From Flavobacteriales bacterium (GTDB lineage: Bacteria > Bacteroidota > Bacteroidia > Flavobacteriales_F > PHOS-HE28), in NCBI GenBank assembly GCA_016703005.1, contig JADJCX010000035.1, positions 1 to 64,000 of the forward strand: a stretch of 64,000 nucleotides of DNA, given 5' to 3'. This document shows positions 52,435-61,253 of the stretch, piece by piece (position 1 is the stretch's first letter; each line of letters opens with the position of its first letter). The notes beneath the pieces were generated by a model, which was not told the origin of the DNA, made no database searches, and saw only the letters and a program-made list of their open reading frames with translations. The translations under genes were made by a program, and so were the position numbers.

Positions 52435-54114
52435 ATGAGCAAGAACATTTCCTCCCTCTCCGGGCGCGACGACAAGGAATTGCAAGACCCCTTGTGGGAA
52501 CGATTGCAGCAAGCTGCCGCAACTACCGGAACACCGAGCACGGACGAGCTCACCCGGATCGCCGACGACTTTCTTGTTGGCGAGGCCATCACCTATGGCA
52601 CCAGCTCCTTCTACGATTTCCTGAAGAAGGAGAACCAAGGCATCAAGGCGTACGTGTGCAACGGCAGTGCCTGCCTCGTAGCCGGCACACAGGACAAGGT
52701 GCATCACGAACTCTCGAAGTTTTTCAAGGCGGAAGAGATCGGCCACATGTGTTGTTTGGGCCGCTGCCACGAGAACAGCGCGTTCAATGTCGGCGGGTTG
52801 AATTACTCGGGAAAAGCGGTTGCGCAACTCGGCGAGATCGCAACCGGAACAAAGCGCAACGGCATGGATGCGCACTATGTGGGCACGTCGATGGCAGAGC
52901 CCATTCTCACCGTGCCCATGCAGCCATTGAAGGAATTCTACGCGCTATGGGAGCGGGTGCTTCAAGGCGACAGCAATGATGTGCTGAACGAGATCAAGAC
53001 GGCCACCATCCGGGGACGCGGTGGTGCTGGCTTCCCAATGGGTTTCAAGCTGCAAGCCTGCAAAGACGCCAAGGACACCAGTGGCAACGGCACACCGCGG
53101 AAGTACATTGTGTGCAACGCCGATGAAGGTGACCCCGGTGCTTACAGCGACCGGTATCTCTTGGAGCAACGTCCGCACTTGGTGTTGTTGGGCATGATGC
53201 TGGCCGGTTACTGCGTGGGCGCCGATACCGGCGTGCTCTACATACGCGCCGAGTACCCCGAAGCAGTGGAAGTCGTGAAGCAGGCCGTCGCGGATCTGGA
53301 AGCGAACGGATGGATCGGGCAGAACATCAAAGGCTCCGGCGTCAACTTCCGGTTCAAGGTGATCAAGGCGGCTGGCGCCTACGTGTGCGGAGAAGAAACC
53401 GCGCTGCTCAACAGCATCGAAGGAAAACGCGGCGAGGTGCGCACGCGCCCACCCTACCCAGCCCAGCAGGGTTTGTTCAACCGGCCCACCGTGGTGAACA
53501 ACGTGGAAACTCTGGCGTGTGTGCCTTGGGTGGTGAAGAACGGCGGCGCAGCATTCGCGAAGCTGGGAACGGAGAAGAGCAACGGGACAAAACTCGTGTG
53601 TTTGGACAGCGGTTTCAACCGGCCGGGGTTGTACGAAGTGGAATGCGGAACGCCCCTGAGCAAGGTGATCGACGAACTGGGTAAAGGCTTTTCACGCCCG
53701 ACAAAAGCACTGCACATCGGTGGTCCGCTCGGTGGCATCGTGCCGCTGCACAAGATCAGCGAGCTCGGCATCGACTTCGAGAGTTTCCAGAAGAACGGCT
53801 TCCTCCTCGGCCACGCCAGCGTGCTGAGCATCCCTACCGACTTTCCGATAGTGAAGTATTTAGAACACTTGTTCGAGTTCACCGCGATGGAGAGCTGTGG
53901 CAAGTGTTTCCCTTGCCGCATCGGATCCACACGCGGGAAGGAACTCATCGAAGGGGCCCGCTTACACAACCGTAAGATCGATCGCGCGCTCTTCAACGAC
54001 CTGGTCGAGACGATGGAGATCGGCAGTCTCTGTGCGTTGGGCGGTGGTTTGCCGCTGGGTGTGAAGAACGCGATGGAGTACTTCCGCGAAGAGTTGGATG
54101 TACACTTCCAGTGA
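52435..54114 (+). CDS. Formate dehydrogenase diaphorase subunit, NuoE-NuoF (FdsG-FdsB) fusion
   Basis: 559 residues. Residues 1-150 are a NuoE-like 2Fe-2S thioredoxin fold (CNGSACLVAG, then CCLGRCHENSAF). Residues about 165-480 are NuoF-like: NAD/FMN site RGRGGAGFPMGFKLQACK, CNADEGDPGAYSDRYLLEQR, AAGAYVCGEETALLNSIEGK and RTRPPYPAQQGLFNRPTVVN. The C-terminal 4Fe-4S binding part is SCGKCFPCRIGSTRGKELIE with C further on in GSLCALGGG. It accepts electrons from the FdhA clusters and reduces NAD+. In many bacteria these are two genes (fdsG, fdsB); here they are one polypeptide, about 50 kb away from fdhA. Confidence 0.93.
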   Translation: MSKNISSLSGRDDKELQDPLWERLQQAAATTGTPSTDELTRIADDFLVGEAITYGTSSFYDFLKKENQGIKAYVCNGSACLVAGTQDKVHHELSKFFKAEEIGHMCCLGRCHENSAFNVGGLNYSGKAVAQLGEIATGTKRNGMDAHYVGTSMAEPILTVPMQPLKEFYALWERVLQGDSNDVLNEIKTATIRGRGGAGFPMGFKLQACKDAKDTSGNGTPRKYIVCNADEGDPGAYSDRYLLEQRPHLVLLGMMLAGYCVGADTGVLYIRAEYPEAVEVVKQAVADLEANGWIGQNIKGSGVNFRFKVIKAAGAYVCGEETALLNSIEGKRGEVRTRPPYPAQQGLFNRPTVVNNVETLACVPWVVKNGGAAFAKLGTEKSNGTKLVCLDSGFNRPGLYEVECGTPLSKVIDELGKGFSRPTKALHIGGPLGGIVPLHKISELGIDFESFQKNGFLLGHASVLSIPTDFPIVKYLEHLFEFTAMESCGKCFPCRIGSTRGKELIEGARLHNRKIDRALFNDLVETMEIGSLCALGGGLPLGVKNAMEYFREELDVHFQ

Positions 54115-54257
54115 CCGGTCGCTCAACCGTCCACACCGTTAACAGTCTTTCACTGACAATCCGCCGTGACGGGTCCGGCCGCCGCCGCTTAGCCCTGTAC
54201 TTTTCGGCGACCATCGGGCGTTGAGCCCACAGCACCCGGCATGTCGGGACGAAACGA

Positions 54258-57200
54258 ATGAAGAACTCCGACTACGCGCTATTGATCGAGAAACTCGATG
54301 CCTTCACGCGCAAGTACTACAAGGACCGCTTGATACGCGGTGTCCTGTACAGCGTCGGGCTCGTGGTCGTGTTCTTCCTGGTGGTGGCATTGCTGGAGCA
54401 TGTTGGGCATTTCAGCTCCGGGGCACGCACCGCTCTTCTCTGGTCATACATCGCCGTGGCTGCTGCCATCATTGCGCGCTTCATCGTTTGGCCGCTGGTG
54501 AAACTCTTCCACTTGGGCAAGGTGATCTCGCACAACGAAGCCGCCAACATCGTTGGCAAACACTTCGGCGAGGTGAAGGACAAGCTGTTGAACACGCTGC
54601 AACTGAAAGAGCTCTCAAACAGCGACAACGACCGCCGCGAGTGGATCGAAGCAAGCATCGCACAGCGTAGCCGGGAACTATCGCCCGTTCCGTTCAGTTC
54701 GGCGATCGACCTGAGCAAGAACACACGCTACCTGCGGTATGCGTTGCCGCCTTTGGCCGTGCTGGTGCTGCTCCTGTTCGGGGCTCCCAGCTTCAGCGAC
54801 AGCACATTGCGCTTGATGCAGCCGGGCAAGGAGTTCATCCCCGAAGCCCCGTTCCGCTTCGTGTTGAAGAACACCGATCTGACGGTTCCGGAAACAGAGG
54901 ATTACGAACTTGAACTCGCACTTGAGGGTGATGTGATCCCGCAGCGCGTCGAAGTGGAAGTGGACGGCAACGTGATCCCCATGGTGCGCAAGGAGGGCAA
55001 CACGTTCGCGCACCGTTTCCGCAACGTGCAGCAAGCCATCGATTTCAACTTCACCGCGGATGGGTTCGATTCGCCGGGCTACACGCTCAGCACCACCGCC
55101 AATCCACTGCTGCTCGACTTCGGCCTCTCCTTCGACTACCCCGCCTACTTGGGATTGAAGGACGAAACGATGATGAACGCCGGTGATGCCACCGTGCCTG
55201 CAGGCACCCGCATCACGTGGAACGTGAACACGCGTAGCGCACAGCGGCTCGAACTCGCCTTCGACGACACCACCTACTCGATCGAGCCCGCCGGCGCGGA
55301 TCATTTCAGTGCAGAGCGCAGGTTCTTCCAGAGCCGCACGTACACCATGGCCCCGAAAGCGAACACGTCAACCAGCAAACAACCGCTGCAGTACCGTGTG
55401 GAAGTCGTGCCCGACCTGTACCCGTTGATCGCCGTGGATGAGCAAGTGGACAGTACCGCACCCAAGCGCCTGTACTTCCGCGGCGAGATCGGCGACGACC
55501 ACGGCTTCAAGCGTCTGCTGTTCCACTACCGCTTTCTGGCAGGTGGCGACAGCACAGCTGTGGAAGATCTCGAACGCACCGTTGAACTGAACGTTGCCCC
55601 GACGAACACGCGGCAGGAGTTCTTCCACCTCTGGGACATGTACATGTTCAACATCGCCGCTGGCGACAAGATCGAGTACTACTTCGAAGTGTGGGACAAC
55701 GACGGCGTTACCGGCAGCAAGAGCGCACGGAGTCAGGCCAAGGTGTGGGAAGCGCCGACGCTGAAAGAACTGGCCGAAGACCAAAGCGCACAGGCCGACG
55801 CCATCAAGCAATCGCTGCAACAGAACATCAGGGAGGCGCAGGACATCCAGCGTGATCTGGACAAGCTGCGTCGCGAAATGCTCGACAAGAAAGAACTGGA
55901 GTGGCAGGACAAACAGAAGCTGGAGAACGTGCTCGATCGCCAGAAGCAATTGCAGCAGAACATCGAGCGCACCACCGAACAGTTGCGCCAAAGCCAACAG
56001 CAGCGCCAGGAGTTCAGCCCGATGGACGAGCGCATGATGGAGAAGCAACAGCAGATCCAGGAACTGTTCGAGAACGTACTGACCGAAGAGATGAAAGAGC
56101 TGTACCGCCAAGTGCAGGAGATGATGGAGAAGCTGGACAAGAAGGAGCTTCAAGAGCAAGTGCAGGAAATGAAGTTGAGCCAGGAGGACATCGAGAAAGA
56201 GCTCGATCGTTCGCTGGAGCTCTTCAAGCAGATGGAGGTGGAGCAGAAGGCACAGGACATCGCTGATCAGCTGGAGAAATTGGCTGAAGAACAGAAGAAG
56301 CTCAGTGAGGAAAGCAAGCAGAATGAAGCCGCCAAGGATGAGCAGAAGCAGGAGGAGATGAAGGCCAAGCAGGATTCACTGAACAAAGCGTTCGAAGAGA
56401 TCGAGGAGCAGATGAAGGATCTGGAGGAGAAGAACAAGGAGTTGGAGCAGCCCAAGGAAATGCCCGACACGAAGAGCGCTGAGGAAGAAGTGAAGAAGGA
56501 ACAGCAGGAGAGCAAGGAGGAACTGGAGAAGAAGGAGAACAAGAAGGCCAGCGAGAGCCAGAAAGATGCTGCAGAGCAGATGGAACAGATGGCCTTCCAA
56601 ATGGAAAGCATGGCCGGAGGTGCCGCACCGGAGCAGCAGGAAGAGGACATGGATGCGTTGCGCCAACTGCTGGAGAACATCGTTGAACTGAGCCAGGACC
56701 AAGAGGCGGTAATGGGCGACCTCGGGAGCACCAAGCCGCGCGATCCGCACTTGGTGGATATCGGCCGCGAGCAGAAGAAACTGCGTGACGATGCCAAGAT
56801 CATCGAGGACTCGCTCTTCGCACTGAGCAAGCGCGTAGCACAGTTGGAATCGACGATCAACCGCGAGATGAACGCGGTGAACGAGAACATGGACCTGGCA
56901 ACGGAGCTCATCGGCAACAGCCGCGCCAACGACCGCGATAAGCCGATGGCCGCCGAGAAGCAACAGCGCGCCATGACCTCCCTGAACAACTTGGCCTTGC
57001 TACTGGACGAAGCGTTGCAACAGATGATGCAACAGCAGAACAGTTCCAAGATGCCCGGTTCCGGCACGTGCAACAAACCCGGCGGCAAGGGCCAAGGCAA
57101 GGGCAAGAAGCCCAGTGCCAGTAAAATGAAGGCGCAGCAAGAGGCGCTCAACAAACAGTTGGAGGAAATGCGCAAGGGCCAGCAGAAAGGCAAGAAGCCC

Positions 57201-57665
57201 GGCGAGAAGAACGAGGGTGGCTCCGGTCAGCCGGGCATGAGCCAGCAATTGGCCAGCATGGCGGCCCAGCAGGCTGCAATCCGCAAGGAGATGCAACGAC
57301 TGGCGCAGGAGCTGAACAAGGACGGAAGTGGTGCTGGTAATCCCCTTGGCGATCTGGCCAAGGAGATGGAGCAGACCGAAAAGGACATCGTGAACAAGAA
57401 GATCACGCAGGAGACCATCGAGCGCCAGAAGGACATCATGACCCGCCTGCTGGAGCATGAGAAAGCCGAGCGCGAGCGCGAGCAAGATGAGAAGCGCCAG
57501 AGCAGCGAAGGCCGTGACTTGTCGCCGGAGGACCCGGCCCGTTTCTTCGAGTACCAACGCCGCAAGGAGCGTGAGGCGGAATTGTTGCGAACAATGCCCC
57601 CGGGATTGAAGCCGTATTACAAGCAGAAGGTCAACGCCTATTTCGGTAGTTTTGGCCGACCCTGA
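54258..57665 (+). CDS. DUF4175 membrane protein with long coiled coil
   Basis: 1135 residues. Two N-terminal membrane segments (GVLYSVGLVVVFFLVVALLE, SYIAVAAAIIARFIVWPLVK) and a third after NTRYLRYALPPLAVLVLLLF, then about 350 residues of beta-type domain (KDETMMNAGDATVPAGTRIT). From about 500 on it is a Gln/Glu/Lys-rich coiled coil (QQNIERTTEQLRQSQQQRQE, KKEQQESKEELEKKENKKAS), with glycine-rich PGSGTCNKPGGKGQGKGKKP and a basic end. DUF4175 is typical of Bacteroidota; its role is not known, though a cell envelope function is likely. The anti-sigma-type ATPase gene follows after 8 bases. Confidence 0.88.
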   Translation: MKNSDYALLIEKLDAFTRKYYKDRLIRGVLYSVGLVVVFFLVVALLEHVGHFSSGARTALLWSYIAVAAAIIARFIVWPLVKLFHLGKVISHNEAANIVGKHFGEVKDKLLNTLQLKELSNSDNDRREWIEASIAQRSRELSPVPFSSAIDLSKNTRYLRYALPPLAVLVLLLFGAPSFSDSTLRLMQPGKEFIPEAPFRFVLKNTDLTVPETEDYELELALEGDVIPQRVEVEVDGNVIPMVRKEGNTFAHRFRNVQQAIDFNFTADGFDSPGYTLSTTANPLLLDFGLSFDYPAYLGLKDETMMNAGDATVPAGTRITWNVNTRSAQRLELAFDDTTYSIEPAGADHFSAERRFFQSRTYTMAPKANTSTSKQPLQYRVEVVPDLYPLIAVDEQVDSTAPKRLYFRGEIGDDHGFKRLLFHYRFLAGGDSTAVEDLERTVELNVAPTNTRQEFFHLWDMYMFNIAAGDKIEYYFEVWDNDGVTGSKSARSQAKVWEAPTLKELAEDQSAQADAIKQSLQQNIREAQDIQRDLDKLRREMLDKKELEWQDKQKLENVLDRQKQLQQNIERTTEQLRQSQQQRQEFSPMDERMMEKQQQIQELFENVLTEEMKELYRQVQEMMEKLDKKELQEQVQEMKLSQEDIEKELDRSLELFKQMEVEQKAQDIADQLEKLAEEQKKLSEESKQNEAAKDEQKQEEMKAKQDSLNKAFEEIEEQMKDLEEKNKELEQPKEMPDTKSAEEEVKKEQQESKEELEKKENKKASESQKDAAEQMEQMAFQMESMAGGAAPEQQEEDMDALRQLLENIVELSQDQEAVMGDLGSTKPRDPHLVDIGREQKKLRDDAKIIEDSLFALSKRVAQLESTINREMNAVNENMDLATELIGNSRANDRDKPMAAEKQQRAMTSLNNLALLLDEALQQMMQQQNSSKMPGSGTCNKPGGKGQGKGKKPSASKMKAQQEALNKQLEEMRKGQQKGKKPGEKNEGGSGQPGMSQQLASMAAQQAAIRKEMQRLAQELNKDGSGAGNPLGDLAKEMEQTEKDIVNKKITQETIERQKDIMTRLLEHEKAEREREQDEKRQSSEGRDLSPEDPARFFEYQRRKEREAELLRTMPPGLKPYYKQKVNAYFGSFGRP

Positions 57666-57673
57666 TACCGGCC

Positions 57674-58105
57674 ATGGCTAACCTGATCGAGGACGTGGAA
57701 TACACCGAACGCATCGACTTCCCCAGCAAGGCGGAGAACATCGCGTTGGTAGAAAAGATGATCGATGACGTGTGCGCAAAGCACAACGTGCACGAAAGCC
57801 ATTACGGCAACATCCTCATCGCCATAACCGAAGCGGTGAACAATGCCATCCACCATGGCAACGGCCTCGACCCCAGCAAAAAGGTCACCGTGGGCTACCG
57901 CGGCCACGATGGCAAGGTCACCTTCTTCGTAAAGGATCAAGGACCCGGCTTCGACCACGACAGCCTGCCCGACCCAACTGAACCGCAGAACATCGAGAAG
58001 CCCCATGGCCGTGGTGTGTTCCTCATGCGCGCCCTGGCGGATATGGTGGCCTTCGACGACAATGGCGCTACTGTGGCCATGACGTTCAGCACGCAGCCGC
58101 AGTAA
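57674..58105 (+). CDS. Anti-sigma-type ATP-binding protein (RsbW-like HATPase)
   Basis: 143 residues. It is a stand-alone GHKL/HATPase_c_2 domain: ILIAITEAVNNAIHHGNGLD (N box), FFVKDQGPGFDH (G1 box) and KPHGRGVFLMRALADMV (G2 box). Such proteins are serine kinases that bind sigma factors or anti-anti-sigma proteins, in cytoplasm. No sigma factor or STAS domain gene lies near, so its partner is unknown. It sits between DUF4175 and ybeY, an order that I recall from other Bacteroidota and that suggests conservation. Confidence 0.9.
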   Translation: MANLIEDVEYTERIDFPSKAENIALVEKMIDDVCAKHNVHESHYGNILIAITEAVNNAIHHGNGLDPSKKVTVGYRGHDGKVTFFVKDQGPGFDHDSLPDPTEPQNIEKPHGRGVFLMRALADMVAFDDNGATVAMTFSTQPQ

Positions 58106-58115
58106 GCGGCAGCGC

Positions 58116-58535
58116 ATGATCTCTTTCGCTGCACAGAACGTTCCCGATGCCTTCCGCGCCCGCACACTGTTGCGCGCTTGGTTGCTACGCGTTGCCAAAC
58201 GGGAGGGTCACAGCATCGAACAACTGAACTACGTGCTAATGACCGACAATGAACTGCTGCGCTACAACCGGCACTACCTCGGGCATAACGAATACACGGA
58301 TATCATCACGTTCGACACGTCGGAAGGTAGGAAGGGCGCTGTCATCAGTGGTGACATCCTCATCAGTTACGACCGTGTGAAGGAGAACGCACGCGCATTC
58401 GATGTCCCAGCGCAACAAGAGCTCAAGCGTGTAATGGTGCATGGTCTTCTGCACCTGTGCGGCCATGGCGACAAGGGCGAAAAGCAGCAGCGCGCCATGC
58501 GCGCATTGGAGGACAAGTACCTCGCGCTACGCTAG
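58116..58535 (+). CDS. ybeY: Endoribonuclease YbeY (rRNA maturation factor)
   Basis: 139 residues. YbeY is a zinc enzyme needed for maturation of the 16S rRNA 3' end and for ribosome quality control. Signature seen: DGDILISYDRV-like SGDILISYDRVKENA and the metal site VMVHGLLHLCGHGDKGEKQQ, with LSYNRHYLGHNEYTDIITFD-like LRYNRHYLGHNEYTDIITFD upstream. The last histidine of the common HGxLHLxGYxH motif is altered, as often in Bacteroidota. Its stop overlaps the convergent pdxA stop by 4 bases. Confidence 0.94.
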   Translation: MISFAAQNVPDAFRARTLLRAWLLRVAKREGHSIEQLNYVLMTDNELLRYNRHYLGHNEYTDIITFDTSEGRKGAVISGDILISYDRVKENARAFDVPAQQELKRVMVHGLLHLCGHGDKGEKQQRAMRALEDKYLALR

Positions 58536-59596
58536 GCCTTCTCCTTCTTGCCCCGCTCCTGCGGCTGCAACGGGTTGGCGTGGATCTCCCGGTAGCGATC
58601 ACGCTGTTCGCGTATGTCGCACGCCAGCCAGATCGCATGGCGGAAACTGCTCTCGTCAGCCAAGCCCTTGCCTGCGATATCGAGCGCGGTGCCGTGATCG
58701 GGGCTGGTACGGATAATGGGCAGGCCTGCGGTGAAATTGACACCGGTGCCGAAGCTCAACGCTTTGAACGGCGCCAAACCTTGATCGTGGTACATAGCCA
58801 GTACACCGTCGAAGTGCTTGAACTGGCCACTGCCGAAGAAGCCATCAGCCGGGTAGGGTCCCATGGCCTTGATGCCCTCCTCCTTCAACTGACGCACAGC
58901 GGGCGAAATGCGCTCACGGTCCTCAGTGCCCAAGGCGCCGTTGTCGCCCGCATGCGGGTTCAAGCCGAGTATGGCAATGCGCGGGTCGATGCATCCGAAA
59001 TCGCGCATCAAACTCTGATGGAACAAGCGTGCCTTGGCAACAATGCGTTCGGCGGTAACGGCTTCCGACACCTCCTTCAACGGGATGTGGCCGGTCACGG
59101 TACCCACGCGCAATCCATCACCCACGAGGATCATCAAGACCTGTGAGTCGGTTCCTGCAAGGGATTGAAGGAACTCCGTATGGCCGGGATACTTGAACCC
59201 GACCGCTTGCATGGCCGCCTTGTCGATCGGCGCCGTTACCAACACATCCACTTTGCCGGCACCAAGGTCCTGCGCAGCGGCCTCCAAGCTCTTGATCGTG
59301 TATTCGGCATGCTTGCCACTGGGGCGACCGAGTTCCAACGGAAGTTCCTCTTCCCAGATGCTCACCACGTTCAGCTTGCGAGCTATCGCTTCGCTTGCAT
59401 CGGCCACGCGATGGAATGGAACCGCTTCTTCAAGACCCAGGGCCTTGCGGTGGAACGACACGGCCTTTGCGCCGCAATACAACACGGGTGTGATCTCCTG
59501 CAGGATGCGATTGTCCTCGAAGGTCTTCAGGACTACTTCCAGACCTACGCCATGCAGGTCGCCACAACTGATGCCGATACGGGGAATGGAGCTCAT
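58532..59596 (-). CDS. pdxA: 4-hydroxythreonine-4-phosphate dehydrogenase
   Basis: 354 residues. Oxidises and decarboxylates 4-phosphohydroxythreonine in pyridoxal phosphate synthesis. Seen: PRIGISCGDLHGVGLEVVLK at the start, the metal/substrate segment DVLVTAPIDKAAMQAVGFKY with GHTEFLQSLAG, ILGLNPHAGDNGALGTEDRE, LAMYHDQGLAPFKALSFGTG and RTSPDHGTALDIAGKG. These include the three His/Asp ligands expected. It overlaps the leucyl aminopeptidase gene upstream by 4 bases, suggesting one transcript. Confidence 0.96.
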   Translation of the reverse strand: MSSIPRIGISCGDLHGVGLEVVLKTFEDNRILQEITPVLYCGAKAVSFHRKALGLEEAVPFHRVADASEAIARKLNVVSIWEEELPLELGRPSGKHAEYTIKSLEAAAQDLGAGKVDVLVTAPIDKAAMQAVGFKYPGHTEFLQSLAGTDSQVLMILVGDGLRVGTVTGHIPLKEVSEAVTAERIVAKARLFHQSLMRDFGCIDPRIAILGLNPHAGDNGALGTEDRERISPAVRQLKEEGIKAMGPYPADGFFGSGQFKHFDGVLAMYHDQGLAPFKALSFGTGVNFTAGLPIIRTSPDHGTALDIAGKGLADESSFRHAIWLACDIREQRDRYREIHANPLQPQERGKKEKA

Positions 59597-61037
59597 TTCT
59601 TGCGTTTGCCTTTTGCGCCGCGCGCCTTCACGAACTGGTAGAACAACCGCACGCCACAGCCGGTCCCACCAAGGCCGCGATAGCTATCGCGCTTGAGCAG
59701 ATAGGCTGGACCAGCGATATCCAAGTGGATCAATGGATGCTTGGTGAAACGGGCGAGGAACTTGCCAGCGGTCTGTGCACCGGCCAGATCACTGCCGAGG
59801 TTCTTGATATCGGCGATGGTGCTTTCGATCTCCGCATCGTACTCGGCCCAGAAGGGCAGCTGCGCCGTGCGCTCGTAAACCTGATCGCCAATGGCCTTCA
59901 GCTCAGCGAACCGCGACTCGTCCGCAGTACCCATGACGGCGATACCGTAGTTGCCGATGGCCCGCTGTGCGGCACCGGTGAGCGTAGCGATGGTCATCAC
60001 CAACTCGGGCTTGAACTGCTCGCCGTAGCTGAGTGCGTCGGCCAGGATCAGGCGGCCTTCGGCATCGGTGTTCATCACTTCCACCGTAAGACCGTTGTGC
60101 ATGCGGATCACATCGCTCGGTACGATGGCGCGCTCGCCGGGGCGGTTGTCCGTGCTGGGGATCAAGCCGATCACATGCACAGGCAAGTTCTGCCGCGCGA
60201 TGGCTGCGATACCACCGCACACTGCGGCGGCACCACCCATATCGCACTTCATATAGTCCATGCTGTTGGGAGTGGGTTTCAGGCTGAGGCCTCCGGTATC
60301 GAACACTACCCCCTTACCAATGAGCACTAGGGGCCGGTCGTTCACGGCGTTCTTCGGCTTGTGTTCCAGCACGGTGAACGTCGGCGGGTCTTGGCTGCCC
60401 TTGTTCACGCCGAGCAGGCCACCCATGCCGAAAGCCTCGATCTGCTGCTTGTTGAAGACGGTGACCTTGAACCCGATCTGCTTGCCGAGATCGCGGATCT
60501 GGCTGGCCATCTGCGTGGCCGTGAGGAAGATCACCGGTTCGTTCACCCAGTCGCGCGCCATGCACACGCTTTCGCAGACATCATCGAGTTCCTCGATCGC
60601 AGCCTGCGTGATGCCCGCTCCCATAACAGTCAGTTTCTTAAGCGCATTGCCCTTCCCGCTGGTCTTGTACTTCCGGAATTCGTAGTTGGCCAAGCACACA
60701 CCTTCGGCCATTGCGATCGTGGCTTCACCATCGCCACCCAAGCCGACCAATTGTGCTTCAGCTATGCGCAGGCTGTTAAGACGTGCGCACATTTCCGCAC
60801 CCGCCTTACGTGCCCGCTCCAACAACGCGGTGCGGTCTTCCTTCCTCAGGCGGTGCACCAGAACCAGTTGGCCGCCGCTTTCGCTCCCTGCGATCAATGC
60901 ATCGGCGTTCAATTGCGCCAATACATGGTTCTTGTCGGCCGCGCTGAGGCCGAGATCCTGAGTTGCGCATCGGCACTGATGATGGTCAGTGTGGCTTTGC
61001 CAGCGGCGGGCTTGGTTCCGCGAACGAGGTCGAGCAT
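59593..61037 (-). CDS. Leucyl aminopeptidase (M17), one frameshift near the N terminus
   Basis: Joined length about 480. The ATG at 61037 starts MLDLVRGTKPAAGKATLTII, which fits the family, but after SADAQ the frame changes near 60960 and the rest follows in another frame (LGLSAADKNHVLAQLNADAL). The catalytic part is typical: VLIGKGVVFDTGGLSLKPTP, MDYMKCDMGGAAAVCGG, the signature NTDAEGRLILADALSYG and TLTGAAQRAIGNY. Metal ligands K, D, D and E are present. It removes N-terminal leucine and other residues from peptides in the cytoplasm. The long upstream extension of the second frame to 61143 is not real. Confidence 0.92.
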
Positions 61038-61253
61038 GGTGTGGTGATGAAGTGGCCGAAGATATCCGGCAGGGGGCGGGTATGACGTTTGGGGGCGCTG
61101 TGCTCAGGAACTCCAGACTAACACAGACTTGTGCCGATGCCATGGCACCAAAGACCGGCGTTGGTGCGTTCGGACGTGTAGATCACCGACCATGACCCAT
61201 AAATCCTTCACCTGCGCTGCGCGTCCATTGCCGTACTTTGTTCCTCCTTCGCG

